From: Haloferula rosea
Lineage (GTDB): Bacteria > Verrucomicrobiota > Verrucomicrobiia > Verrucomicrobiales > Akkermansiaceae
Length of the DNA stretch: 64,000 nt
Assembly (NCBI RefSeq): GCF_016595525.1
Contig: NZ_JAENII010000010.1
Span: forward strand, 1 to 64,000
Reading direction: 5' to 3'
Shown: positions 9,783-17,716 of the stretch, one piece after another
How the letters are laid out: each line of letters starts with the position of its first letter
Position numbering within the stretch: position 1 is the first letter of the stretch
Notes under the pieces: model-generated
Seen by the model: the letters and a program-made list of their open reading frames with translations, nothing else
Told to the model about the DNA's origin: nothing
The model's database searches: none
Position numbers and translations under genes: made by a program

Positions 9783-11125
9783 GGCACCCCTTTTCCATCA
9801 CGCCCCTGATCGTCTGCCTCGGCATTGCCCCGATCAGCGCGGACGAGGTGAAGCTCGAGGACGGCAGCAGCATCACCGGCGAAGTGCTCGGCCTCGATGC
9901 CGGAGGCGAACTCCGCATCGCGGTTCCGATCGCCCCCGAACCCCTGTCCATCCGGGCAGATCAGGTTCGCAAGGTCACACTCAGCCATGAAGCCGAGGAA
10001 CCTCTTGAACGCGACGCCACCCTGACCCTGACCAATGGAGACCGCCTGCCCTGCGACGTCGTCGGGATCGATGGTGAACATGTCCACGTCGTCACCGACA
10101 CCGCGGGAGAGCTTTCGGTGAAACGGGATTGGGTGAGTTCCCTTCAACTCGGGATTCGACCGCGCCGCGTCCTCTATCAGGGACCCGCCGGGCTGGAGGA
10201 CTGGGAAGTCGACGAGGGTTGGCATTTCGAAGACGACGCCCTGGCCTCGGAGGGCCGGGGATCCGTCTCACGCTCGTTCGAATCACTCCCGGTATCGTTC
10301 TCCCTTTCCTTCCTGCTGACCTGGGCCCAGCGACCGAACTTCCAGATCTATTTCTGCTCGGAGCATGATGAAGCGGGCGGCGGCAAGCACGACCGCTACT
10401 ACCTTCAGTTCAATGCCGCTGGATTCGAAATCAAACGCCAGAGCTCGGGCGAATCCACCTACCACACCCTCGGCAGCATCCAGCGCAAGCCCAATGGCTT
10501 CAACGATCCCCGGGTGGCCATTGAGCTCCGGGTCGACCGGGAAAACAAGATCATCCAACTCTACCTCGACGGCAAACTGGAGGGCAGCTTCCCCGACCCG
10601 CTCGCGACTTCTCCGGAAGGCAACGGCATGATCTTCACCAGCAACCTCAAGGCCGGCGAAGGACACCGGGTATCCCGCATCGTCGTTCGCGAATGGGACT
10701 CGGTGGGAGACCGACATCAGAGTGAGGACCGCGGCGAAGGTGATGGCGACGCCCTCATCGACCATGAAGGTCAGCGCTTCAGCGGCGAGTTGATCGACAC
10801 GCGCGAAACCGCCAACGGCTCCTCCGTCTTTTTCAAGAGCCCCCACTTCCCCAAGGCCCTGGAGATCCCGCTCAGCAAGGTATCCACCATTTTCCTGAGT
10901 CGCCCGACCGAGGCGGACTCATCCAGCGAGCTCATCCTTGGTGTTGCCGGGGGCGGGTTCCTGAGTGCCAACGACTGTCGGTTTGCCGATGACCTCGTGG
11001 AACTCGACCATCCGATGCTCGGAGCGCTGAAGATCAATCGCAGCAGCGTCAGGACCATGGTGAAACGTGAACCTTCCGAAGACGAAGGTGACGAGGAAAC
11101 AACTCCCAACGAAGACGAACAATGA
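9779..11125 (+). CDS. secreted paralog B of a three-gene tandem family
   Basis: 448 aa with a signal peptide (MRHPFSITPLIVCLGIAPISA). It repeats the architecture of the upstream gene: a first module LEDGSSITGEVLGLDAGGEL, a second module TNGDRLPCDVVGIDGEHVHV, the connector VLYQGPAGLEDWEV, a LamG-like beta sandwich (YYLQFNAAGFEIKRQ, VAIELRVDRENKIIQLYLDG), and a shortened C-terminal module with HEGQRFSGELIDT. It ends in an acidic tail. ATGA overlaps occur at both ends. The IQLYLDGK and similar strands are typical of LamG/DUF1080-like folds, but no active site is apparent. Confidence 0.75.
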   Translation: MRHPFSITPLIVCLGIAPISADEVKLEDGSSITGEVLGLDAGGELRIAVPIAPEPLSIRADQVRKVTLSHEAEEPLERDATLTLTNGDRLPCDVVGIDGEHVHVVTDTAGELSVKRDWVSSLQLGIRPRRVLYQGPAGLEDWEVDEGWHFEDDALASEGRGSVSRSFESLPVSFSLSFLLTWAQRPNFQIYFCSEHDEAGGGKHDRYYLQFNAAGFEIKRQSSGESTYHTLGSIQRKPNGFNDPRVAIELRVDRENKIIQLYLDGKLEGSFPDPLATSPEGNGMIFTSNLKAGEGHRVSRIVVREWDSVGDRHQSEDRGEGDGDALIDHEGQRFSGELIDTRETANGSSVFFKSPHFPKALEIPLSKVSTIFLSRPTEADSSSELILGVAGGGFLSANDCRFADDLVELDHPMLGALKINRSSVRTMVKREPSEDEGDEETTPNEDEQ

Positions 11126-12501
11126 GGTTTCTCAAGTGGCTCATGATTCCATCCATCGGGCTCGCGCAGCCTCCGATGACGGCTCAGTTCGAAAACGGTG
11201 ACATTCTCAAGGGCCGGCTCGTTTCTTCCAGCGACGGAAAAACGGTGCTGTGGGATTCCAGCGCCTTTCCCGAACCCCAGGAGCTCGATCTCAAGATGCT
11301 GCGCGAAGTCGGAATCCCGGCCACCGAGGAGCAGGAACTCCCGCCAGGCGATCACGTCGCCGTGGTCGAACTCACCAATGGAGACAATGTCCGCGGCACC
11401 CTGCTGAGCGTCACGGAAGAGGCCATCAGCATCTCCACCAGCTTCGGCGGGGAGATGACTTTCCGACGAAACATGGTCGATCGTCTCGACATTGAGGATC
11501 GCCCCGAACTCATCTACAGCGGCCCAAAGGGACCGGACGAGTGGGTTCCTTCGGTCGAGGATGGCTGGAAATACGAGAATGGCCGTTTGATCTGCGAACG
11601 GAATTCGAGCATCAGCCGGGACATCGGCGAGCAGGACCGCATGCGTGTCGCCTTCGATGTATCGTGGCGCGAGAACGCCCGATTCCGCCTCTACCTGCAT
11701 GCGGACCATGAGGATCTCGATCAGGTCGACAACTGCTACGAACTCGTGTGCCAGAGTCAGTATGCTTACCTGCGGAAACGCACGAGCCGCAACAACCGGA
11801 CCGAGTCGACCACCATCGGCACAACCGGTGGCGTCCGCGAATTCCAAGAACAGGAGAAGGTCCGAGTGGAATTCCTTCACGACCGCATCAGTGGCCGCAT
11901 CCGGCTCATGCTCGGAGGAAGAATCATCGCCGACTGGAAGGAACAGGCACCCGACGCCAAAGGCATGGGTTCATTCGTCCACTTTCTTGGAGACACCAGC
12001 AGTGCGATCGAAATTTCCCGCATCCGCATCACCACCTGGGACGGCCTGATCGACGGCCAGTGGCAGGAAGCCCCCATGGGACTTCGCGTGTTCCCGGGGG
12101 AAGACATGGACTCCGAAGAAGACGAGCCCGAGCAGGATCAGGAGGGAATCTTCCTCCGCAACGGTGACCACATCAGCGGCGACGCCGTGGGCATCGAAGG
12201 CGGCAAGGTCCGCCTGAAAACCCGCTTCAAGGAATTCGACCTTCCGGTGTCACGGCTGCGGACCTTCGCTCTCAGGACGAGCGAGGAAGCCAACGATCCC
12301 GAACTCTGCTGGAAACCCATCCGCCGAGCCAAGGACATCCGTGCCTGGTTTCCCGATGGGGGAGTCATCACCTTCGAGCTTCTCGAGATAAACGACGAAG
12401 TCATCCGGGGCCGCTCGCAGACTTTCGGCGAAGCCGAATTCGCCCCCGGGTCATTCAATCGATTCGAGTTCAACCTCTATGCCTCGGACCGCCGGCGCTG
12501 A
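11122..12501 (+). CDS. secreted paralog C of a three-gene tandem family
   Basis: 459 aa with a weak hydrophobic leader (MRFLKWLMIPSIGLAQPP). It has the same modules as its two upstream neighbours: FENGDILKGRLVSSSDGKTV, LTNGDNVRGTLLSVTEEAIS, the connector LIYSGPKGPDEWVP, a LamG-like central sandwich (WRENARFRLYLHAD, RVEFLHDRISGRIRLMLGG), and a C-terminal FLRNGDHISGDAVGIEGGKV module. It is the last gene of the six-gene operon and overlaps its upstream neighbour by 4 bp. Sequence between the paralogs is diverged but the module order is kept, suggesting old tandem duplication. Function unknown. Confidence 0.75.
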   Translation: MRFLKWLMIPSIGLAQPPMTAQFENGDILKGRLVSSSDGKTVLWDSSAFPEPQELDLKMLREVGIPATEEQELPPGDHVAVVELTNGDNVRGTLLSVTEEAISISTSFGGEMTFRRNMVDRLDIEDRPELIYSGPKGPDEWVPSVEDGWKYENGRLICERNSSISRDIGEQDRMRVAFDVSWRENARFRLYLHADHEDLDQVDNCYELVCQSQYAYLRKRTSRNNRTESTTIGTTGGVREFQEQEKVRVEFLHDRISGRIRLMLGGRIIADWKEQAPDAKGMGSFVHFLGDTSSAIEISRIRITTWDGLIDGQWQEAPMGLRVFPGEDMDSEEDEPEQDQEGIFLRNGDHISGDAVGIEGGKVRLKTRFKEFDLPVSRLRTFALRTSEEANDPELCWKPIRRAKDIRAWFPDGGVITFELLEINDEVIRGRSQTFGEAEFAPGSFNRFEFNLYASDRRR

Positions 12502-12628
12502 CAGTCGGCGGATATGACGTCACGCGTCCCAGCACATCGCAACCGGTCCCGGTCCTGGAATCACCAGCCAGCCCACTCGCCGCCGGAATCCATTTGCCAC
12601 ATCCGTGGTCGTGTCAGAGGCTCGGCCC

Positions 12629-13171
12629 ATGTCTGACATCAAACTCACGCTGCACACCAGCAAGGGCAACATCGACGCCACCTTCTTCGCCGACAAGGTC
12701 CCCATCACCTGCGCCAACTTCCTGAACCTGGCCAAGCGCGGCTACTACGATGGGGTCGCCTTCCACCGGGTGATCGATCAGTTCATGATCCAAGGAGGAG
12801 ACCCCACCGAAAGTGGTCGTGGTGGTCCGGGTTACAAGTTTGCCGATGAGTTTCATCCCGACCTGAAGCACGACAAGCCCGGCATCTTCTCCATGGCCAA
12901 TGCCGGCCCAGGCACCAATGGTTCCCAGTTCTTCATCACCATGGTGCCCACCCCGTTCCTCGACAACCGCCACACGGTCTTCGGTGAGGTCACCGGAGGG
13001 CTCGACCTGGTAGGCAAGATCATCGGCAAGGTGAACACCGGCGAACCCGGATGCAAATCGGACGGAACCGGAGACGCCATCACTTCGATCACCATCCACG
13101 ACGACCCTTCGGACCTGTTCGAAGCCCAGAAGGACAACATCGAGCACTGGAACAGCATTCTCGACCGCTGA
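12629..13171 (+). CDS. cyclophilin-type peptidyl-prolyl cis-trans isomerase
   Basis: 180 aa counted from ATG 12629, which has an AGAGG at a suitable distance; a GTG 24 bp upstream is an alternative start. It is a cytoplasmic cyclophilin catalysing proline isomerisation. It carries the family core: [44 protein letters not shown] (active-site Arg and Gln region) and [15 protein letters not shown]. No signal peptide is present. It stands alone and is followed by a strong intrinsic terminator. Confidence 0.95.
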   Translation: MSDIKLTLHTSKGNIDATFFADKVPITCANFLNLAKRGYYDGVAFHRVIDQFMIQGGDPTESGRGGPGYKFADEFHPDLKHDKPGIFSMANAGPGTNGSQFFITMVPTPFLDNRHTVFGEVTGGLDLVGKIIGKVNTGEPGCKSDGTGDAITSITIHDDPSDLFEAQKDNIEHWNSILDR

Positions 13172-13218
13172 ATTCGAAACCAAGTTTGCAGGATAGTTAA
13201 GCAGTCCTAAACAGATCC

Positions 13219-13254
13219 GAGAGCGATGGGCATCCCGCCCATCGCTCTCTTTTT
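13219..13254 (+). terminator. intrinsic terminator after the cyclophilin gene
   Basis: A perfect 13-bp stem (13219-13231 pairing with 13237-13249) with a 5-nt loop is followed by five T residues. It lies 48 bp after the cyclophilin stop. Confidence 0.93.
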
Positions 13255-13432
13255 GTCTCCTAATATCACCAATCAATTCATTTACCGTCACGAACTGTCA
13301 CAATTCACCCATGTCTTCCCCCACGTGATCGCGTAGCAAGATCAACGCATCTTGATTTTCGAGGTCTTCAGGTGCTTTCTGACGACGTCGCCGAGGCACC
13401 CACCTCACGACGCTGAACACCCCCCACAAACA

Positions 13433-14152
13433 ATGACTCCCCCCTGCTCCCCCCGCAGTGGTCGGTCAGCACGCTTCCTCTTGGCGTTGAGCCTTGGATT
13501 CATCGGAGCTGTTGCAACCGTCCCCGCCGAAGACGTGCCCCGTGGCACTCTCAATGTCGACCGCGACCTTGTCCGCACCGGCATGAATTCCCAGCTCGAT
13601 TGGAACATCGAGTATCCGACTCCGAAGGTGACCGACATCATCGACATCGTCCCTCCTCAGAGAATCGTCCCGAAGAAAAAGGTGACCATGAAGGTCCGGG
13701 TGCTTGGAGTCGCCTTCCAGTCCGGAAACAAGCTCCTACCCCTCGACGCTTACTACTCCATCAATGGTAGTTCGTGGGACCGCTTCTTCTACGGCACCGG
13801 CCCGGATGTCGAACCCGGCAAGGTCATGCTCAAGGAACGCAACATCGCCAAAGGATCGGTGATCGACTTCGGTGCCCGGGGATGGCTCGGACGAAGCTGG
13901 GCCCCTTTCCATGACACCACGAGGGAAGACCAGTATGTGCGCGTCCTCAAGAACGGCGACACCGCACCGAGCTACGCTCCGGCTTATAACCAGGGCAACA
14001 TCATCAGCTTCCTGAAGCCCTACATGGATGACCGCGGTCAGGTCCGAATCGGAGACCGCGATCTCATCATCCTCTGGGAAGCCTCCACCTCTCGACCCGG
14101 TTCACGCTTCTTCGACATGCAGGACCTCGTCGTCCTCGTCACCTTCGAATAA
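13433..14152 (+). CDS. secreted protein of unknown function
   Basis: 239 aa from ATG 13433, chosen because it begins a signal peptide (hydrophobic FLLALSLGFIGAVATVPA, about residues 14-31); the frame is open upstream to 13352. The mature part is beta-rich with no family I can name. It contains TLNVDRDLVRTGMNSQLDWNIEYP and KKKVTMKVRVLGVAFQSG. It begins a group with the two following secreted genes. The gap of 35 bp to the next gene suggests a shared transcript. Another copy of the theme DRDLVRTGMNSQLDW may occur in relatives. Function unknown. Confidence 0.7.
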   Translation: MTPPCSPRSGRSARFLLALSLGFIGAVATVPAEDVPRGTLNVDRDLVRTGMNSQLDWNIEYPTPKVTDIIDIVPPQRIVPKKKVTMKVRVLGVAFQSGNKLLPLDAYYSINGSSWDRFFYGTGPDVEPGKVMLKERNIAKGSVIDFGARGWLGRSWAPFHDTTREDQYVRVLKNGDTAPSYAPAYNQGNIISFLKPYMDDRGQVRIGDRDLIILWEASTSRPGSRFFDMQDLVVLVTFE

Positions 14153-14187
14153 TCCCCCGACTCCCCCCCAAACTCCCCCTCCCCCCC

Positions 14188-14694
14188 ATGAAAGCCTCCC
14201 TCATCCTCGCCCTGGTGAGCACCGCCGCCACGGCAGCTCCCATGACCGACCGCATCAGCGCCGATGCCCTTCAGGCACGCCGTGCCGCTGGCTCTCCAGT
14301 CGCCACCCTCGCCCAACAGGCGGAGCCCAACAAGCAGGTGACCCGAGCCAAGGATCAAAGTCTGATCAAGCAGTCCATGATCATCAGCGATGGCCAGAAC
14401 TGGACCTTGGTTCCCAAGGGAGCTGTCCTCCACATCCCTGAAGCACTCAGCTCTCACATCAACGTTCGCCCGGTCGGAAACCTGCTCTCATGGAAAGAGT
14501 TCGTCATCCGCAACCGCAACTGGATCTCAGGTGAGGAAGTCAGCATGCGCCAGGCCGAAGGCATTCAGCCCATCGACGCCCGTCGGATCGCCTACTGGCC
14601 GAAGCAATCGAAGGTCATCGTCGCCGTCCATCTCGGTGGCCCGATCTCCGTCACTATTCCAGAGCCGGAAAACGAAACCGTCCAAAACCGCTGA
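14188..14694 (+). CDS. small secreted protein of unknown function
   Basis: 168 aa with a signal peptide (MKASLILALVSTAATAAP). The mature part includes MIISDGQNWTLVPKGAVLHI and WKEFVIRNRNWISGEEVS, which suggest a small beta-rich domain. No named family or active site was recognised. It lies 35 bp after the previous secreted gene and 4 bp before the next, and so is very probably cotranscribed with both. Confidence 0.68.
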   Translation: MKASLILALVSTAATAAPMTDRISADALQARRAAGSPVATLAQQAEPNKQVTRAKDQSLIKQSMIISDGQNWTLVPKGAVLHIPEALSSHINVRPVGNLLSWKEFVIRNRNWISGEEVSMRQAEGIQPIDARRIAYWPKQSKVIVAVHLGGPISVTIPEPENETVQNR

Positions 14695-14698
14695 GATC

Positions 14699-15754
14699 AT
14701 GAAAGCCCTTGCACTTCTTCTCGGATTCGCGGCATCCACCGCCCAGGCATCGGATTGGGTCAACTTCATCCGTCAGACTCAGGTCGACAGCGGAGTGATC
14801 TGGGACATGCCCGTCGCACCCACCGGCGACTCGGCCTCGAGGCTCTCGCTTGAAGAAGGCGGCGCGCTCTTCCAACTGTGGACGATCGAGCAGGCCACAA
14901 CCAAGGACTACCTCCTCGATCAACGCCTCGTCGGCACCTACCTCCCCTCCGCCGAGATCACGATCGAAACCGGGGATCCCTATCCGCACGTGCACCGCAC
15001 TCGTGCCGATCAACCTTTCACCGTCCACATTGAAGTTGGTGGGTTGCTCTCGGGAGCGAATCTGCCGGAGGCCTCGCAGCAGGTCCTGCTTGAGCATCAC
15101 CTTGCCGCCTACAATGGAGGCACCAGCATCATCGATCCCCGCATTGCCGTTTCCGGTGCCCCAGCCAGCCAAGGACTGCTGCGCAGCAACGGTGTCCACA
15201 CGCTGAACTTCCAGGCCTCCAGCCTGCCTGCGAGTGATCCGACGCGCGCCGTCGGGGAGGAACACTTCGTCGTGCACGCGCTGCCCGATGCCTCGATCCC
15301 CCAGACTCAGATCGCCACGAACTTCGTCCAGATCTGGCCGGTCGCCCGCGGTGCCATCACCGGGCTGTCTGCAGGAGATATCGTCCGTGGTAAACCACCC
15401 ACCATCACTCTCGACCTGCGCGATCTCTATCCATCGAGCACCACCTATCTTCAGATTTACCGGGGCAGTGCCTCGCTTGGCACCGACGGCCAGACCGTGG
15501 AAGGCAGTGTTCTGGTCCTCGATCAAAGCAACAGCGCCGACCGCGTGCTCCCCATCACCGAGTGGGGCGGCCTCATCGAAGAAGATGGCACCCATACCCT
15601 GGAACTTGTGACCGTCACACCTTTCGGAACCGAGCGCCTCTCCTACGTCGAATTCATGGTCGATCGGGAACTTGAGGTGCACGCTCACCTCGGTTCCATC
15701 GAGACCAACAATCCGGCCTCAACCATCAACTCGGACAATTCCCCCCAACCTTGA
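14699..15754 (+). CDS. secreted protein of unknown function
   Basis: 351 aa from ATG 14699, which gives a signal peptide (MKALALLLGFAASTAQA); the frame is open upstream through the previous gene, but that part is out-of-frame shadow. It begins SDWVNFIRQTQVDSGVIWDM and continues with strands typical of immunoglobulin-like or cadherin-like beta domains (PFTVHIEVGGLL, ITLDLRDLYPSSTTYLQIYR, TLELVTVTPFGTERLSYVEF). Third gene of the secreted cluster. Its stop codon overlaps the first base pairs of a hairpin repeat. Function unknown. The three proteins may form one surface structure, which is inference only. Confidence 0.7.
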   Translation: MKALALLLGFAASTAQASDWVNFIRQTQVDSGVIWDMPVAPTGDSASRLSLEEGGALFQLWTIEQATTKDYLLDQRLVGTYLPSAEITIETGDPYPHVHRTRADQPFTVHIEVGGLLSGANLPEASQQVLLEHHLAAYNGGTSIIDPRIAVSGAPASQGLLRSNGVHTLNFQASSLPASDPTRAVGEEHFVVHALPDASIPQTQIATNFVQIWPVARGAITGLSAGDIVRGKPPTITLDLRDLYPSSTTYLQIYRGSASLGTDGQTVEGSVLVLDQSNSADRVLPITEWGGLIEEDGTHTLELVTVTPFGTERLSYVEFMVDRELEVHAHLGSIETNNPASTINSDNSPQP

Positions 15755-15824
15755 AGTTTCGACCGGTGGGTGTCGTGCAACTTCGGTAGCACAGCCCCCC
15801 GCCCGGCACCCCCGGCCGGACTTC
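15753..15824. repeat. structured hairpin repeat, copy 1
   Basis: 72-nt imperfect hairpin whose arms begin GAAGTTTCGACC and end GGCCGGACTTC, with wobbles and two bulges. The loop contains CGGTAGCACAGCCCCC, identical to copy 2, which starts 129 bp downstream. It overlaps the stop codon of the 14699 gene. Both copies are preceded by a C-rich tract (CCCCCC). Identity as a mobile REP/MITE-like repeat or as a 3' UTR RNA cannot be decided here. Confidence 0.7.
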
Positions 15825-15881
15825 ATGGACCTTTCCCGGGCCTCGCCCGAAACCCTTACCAAACCAATCCCCCCGAAAACT

Positions 15882-15952
15882 GGAGTTTCAGCCGCACGGT
15901 GCCGGGCAATCTCGGTAGCACAGCCCCCGCCCGGCACCGTCGGCTGAACTTC
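15882..15952. repeat. structured hairpin repeat, copy 2
   Basis: 71-nt hairpin with a perfect 10-bp inner stem (GGTGCCGGGC pairing with GCCCGGCACC), an outer stem (GTTTCAGCCG region pairing with CGGCTGAAC) and the same loop core CGGTAGCACAGCCCCC as copy 1. Arm sequences differ from copy 1 but still pair, while the loop is conserved. It lies 3 bp before an intrinsic terminator. Confidence 0.72.
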
Positions 15953-17186
15953 ATTCCCTCCCGGATTCGTCCGGGAGGGTTTTTTCGAGAATACGGGCAA
16001 TTCTCAGTTTCTCGGACTTCCCGAGATGGGGTGCAATGTCTCCATCCTCCGGTGAAAGGGCGAGAGCCAGACGATCCATCACCGCCTGATAGACACGCGG
16101 AGGCATCGCCGAAAAGGCGCTTGAGTAAACCATGTACGAACAGCGGTTCTTGAACAGCCGCTTGTAGAGCCTCAGATCCGCGAGTGAGTCACCGGCTTCC
16201 GTCCGCGGAAAGCGCGCCACGAACTCCTCCTGGAAGTTCTCGTCGCCCTCGATCCCCTCACCCAGATCCGCCTCGTCCTTGAACAACAACGCATCGACGA
16301 GACGAACCGCCGAGGAATCCGCAACCCTCCCGGCCTGGCCTGCGTCGGGATCCGCATCAGGATCCAGCGCACGGGACAGGAAGTGAGCCCGGCGATAACG
16401 CATCGTCGCCTCATTGATCAGGTTGTGGACCTCGCACTGATGCTCGAGGATCATCAGCGCCACAATGTCACTCGTAGGACGCAGATATTTTCCGGTATCA
16501 ATCACACCGGACAGGTTCGTTAGATCATCCCCGGATGCTTCCGGTTCGCTGTCCTCCTGATAGGTCTGGTTGCCGAAATGGGGATGGGCACTTTCACCCG
16601 TCACATAGTAGCCCCCCCACCGTTTGGTGATCGGCGTGCTGGAGATCACGGTCTCGGAGCCGAATCGACCGATCGAATGCCCATCCGCATCAGGAAACAC
16701 CGAACGAATCAGGACACCGGGCACGCCACGGGTCCGTGTCGTTCCATGGCACGACAAACAATCGCTGCTGTCCCGTGCGATCTTCAAACCCTGAGGCCCA
16801 CCCCCATCGATCAGGTAGAAGACCGGCCCAAGCACCGGATCCTCCGAGATCACTTCGATGGACCCGCCCGGCACGTAGCCAACGTAGGCATTCTCGGAGA
16901 AATACAACGCCCGCGGATTTCTCGGACCGATCAGGCCGATCTGCTTGCTCGTCTTCGAAAACACCAGCGTTTGGGAAGACTCGGGAATCTCCAACCGCTC
17001 CAAGACCAACCGCAAACGGTCAAGCGGCGGCATCACCTCCAACGGCGTCTCCTCCAACTCCCGCTGCAACTCCGCAATCGGGTCAGACGCCGGACTGTCG
17101 GCATACTTGATCGGCACCAGATCCCAAAAATCCACCCGCGCCACCACAAGCTGTGTCGCCAGGATCCATGAAATCCAGAACTTCAT
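15951..17186 (-). CDS. secreted monohaem c-type cytochrome-like protein
   Basis: 411 aa from ATG 17186, preferred over the upstream ATG 17213 because it opens directly into a signal peptide (MKFWISWILATQLVVARV). One haem-attachment motif CLSCH is visible (Cys143, Cys146, His147), followed by GTTRTRGVPGVLIRSVFPDADG. The rest is mostly helical with several His and Met residues that could supply the distal ligand. It should be a periplasmic electron carrier or a cytochrome-linked enzyme; I cannot name the family or partner. A single gene, divergent from the ligase-associated module. Its last codons contain the terminator stem of the opposing transcript. Confidence 0.75.
   Translation of the reverse strand: MKFWISWILATQLVVARVDFWDLVPIKYADSPASDPIAELQRELEETPLEVMPPLDRLRLVLERLEIPESSQTLVFSKTSKQIGLIGPRNPRALYFSENAYVGYVPGGSIEVISEDPVLGPVFYLIDGGGPQGLKIARDSSDCLSCHGTTRTRGVPGVLIRSVFPDADGHSIGRFGSETVISSTPITKRWGGYYVTGESAHPHFGNQTYQEDSEPEASGDDLTNLSGVIDTGKYLRPTSDIVALMILEHQCEVHNLINEATMRYRRAHFLSRALDPDADPDAGQAGRVADSSAVRLVDALLFKDEADLGEGIEGDENFQEEFVARFPRTEAGDSLADLRLYKRLFKNRCSYMVYSSAFSAMPPRVYQAVMDRLALALSPEDGDIAPHLGKSEKLRIARILEKTLPDESGRE
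15956..15985 (+). terminator. intrinsic terminator with TTCG tetraloop
   Basis: A perfect 10-bp stem CCCTCCCGGA / TCCGGGAGGG around a TTCG tetraloop is followed by six T. It is placed to end the three-gene secreted cluster. The hairpin lies inside the last codons of the opposing gene (15951-17186, encoding LPDESGRE), so the two functions share the same bases. On the minus strand no T-run follows, so it should act only on plus-strand transcripts. Confidence 0.92.
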
Positions 17187-17347
17187 TTCCTGATGTAACG
17201 TGGCGAGGCCCATGATTCCTACGCATTTTTTCTGATTCCGCCGTCATCCTTCTTTCCATCGTCCCCGCCCGCCCTTTCCGGGCTCGGAGAGCAACGGAGT
17301 TCCCAGCAGCGACTTGCGGGTCTCGGGAGTTCGACGAACGTTGCCCC

Positions 17348-17716
17348 ATGGAGCCGCCGAAGAGTTGTCACAGCTGTGGACGAACCATCGAGTGGCGCCG
17401 CAAATGGAAGGACAACTGGGACGAGGTGCGCTACTGTTCCAGCGCCTGCCGCCGTCAGAAACCCAGTGCCTTGGACACCCGAATCGAGCAAACCATCGTT
17501 GAACTCCTCGAATCCCGAGCCACATCCTCGACGATCTGTCCGAGCGAGGCTGCTCGGGTCCTGTTCCCGGGCGATGATTGGAGGAGCCAGATGGAACGAA
17601 CCCGCCGCGCCGCCCGACGCCTGGTGAGCGAAGGTCGTCTCGAGATCATGCAACGAGGGCGTGCGGTCGATCCATCGACTGCCAAAGGTCCGATCCGCCT
17701 GAAGTTGAAGTCCTGA
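17348..17716 (+). CDS. DUF2256-DUF3253 domain protein
   Basis: 122 aa. The N-terminus is a four-cysteine treble-clef-like zinc ribbon (Cys7, Cys10, Cys30, Cys34) matching DUF2256. The C-terminal part (IEQTIVELLESRATSSTICPSEAARVLFPGDDWRSQM onward, given here only in part as CPSEAARVLFPG and MERTRRAARRLVSEGRLEI) is a DUF3253 winged-helix-like domain. The TGA overlaps the ATG of the exonuclease-ligase fusion, so the two are translationally coupled. This places it in the ligase-associated repair module as a possible DNA-binding accessory, by inference. No direct role is known to me. Confidence 0.82.
   Translation: MEPPKSCHSCGRTIEWRRKWKDNWDEVRYCSSACRRQKPSALDTRIEQTIVELLESRATSSTICPSEAARVLFPGDDWRSQMERTRRAARRLVSEGRLEIMQRGRAVDPSTAKGPIRLKLKS

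Noticed and set aside
10771-11880. A 369-codon minus-strand frame.
   Set aside because: Antisense to secreted paralogs B and C, whose shared modules and coupled starts support the plus strand.
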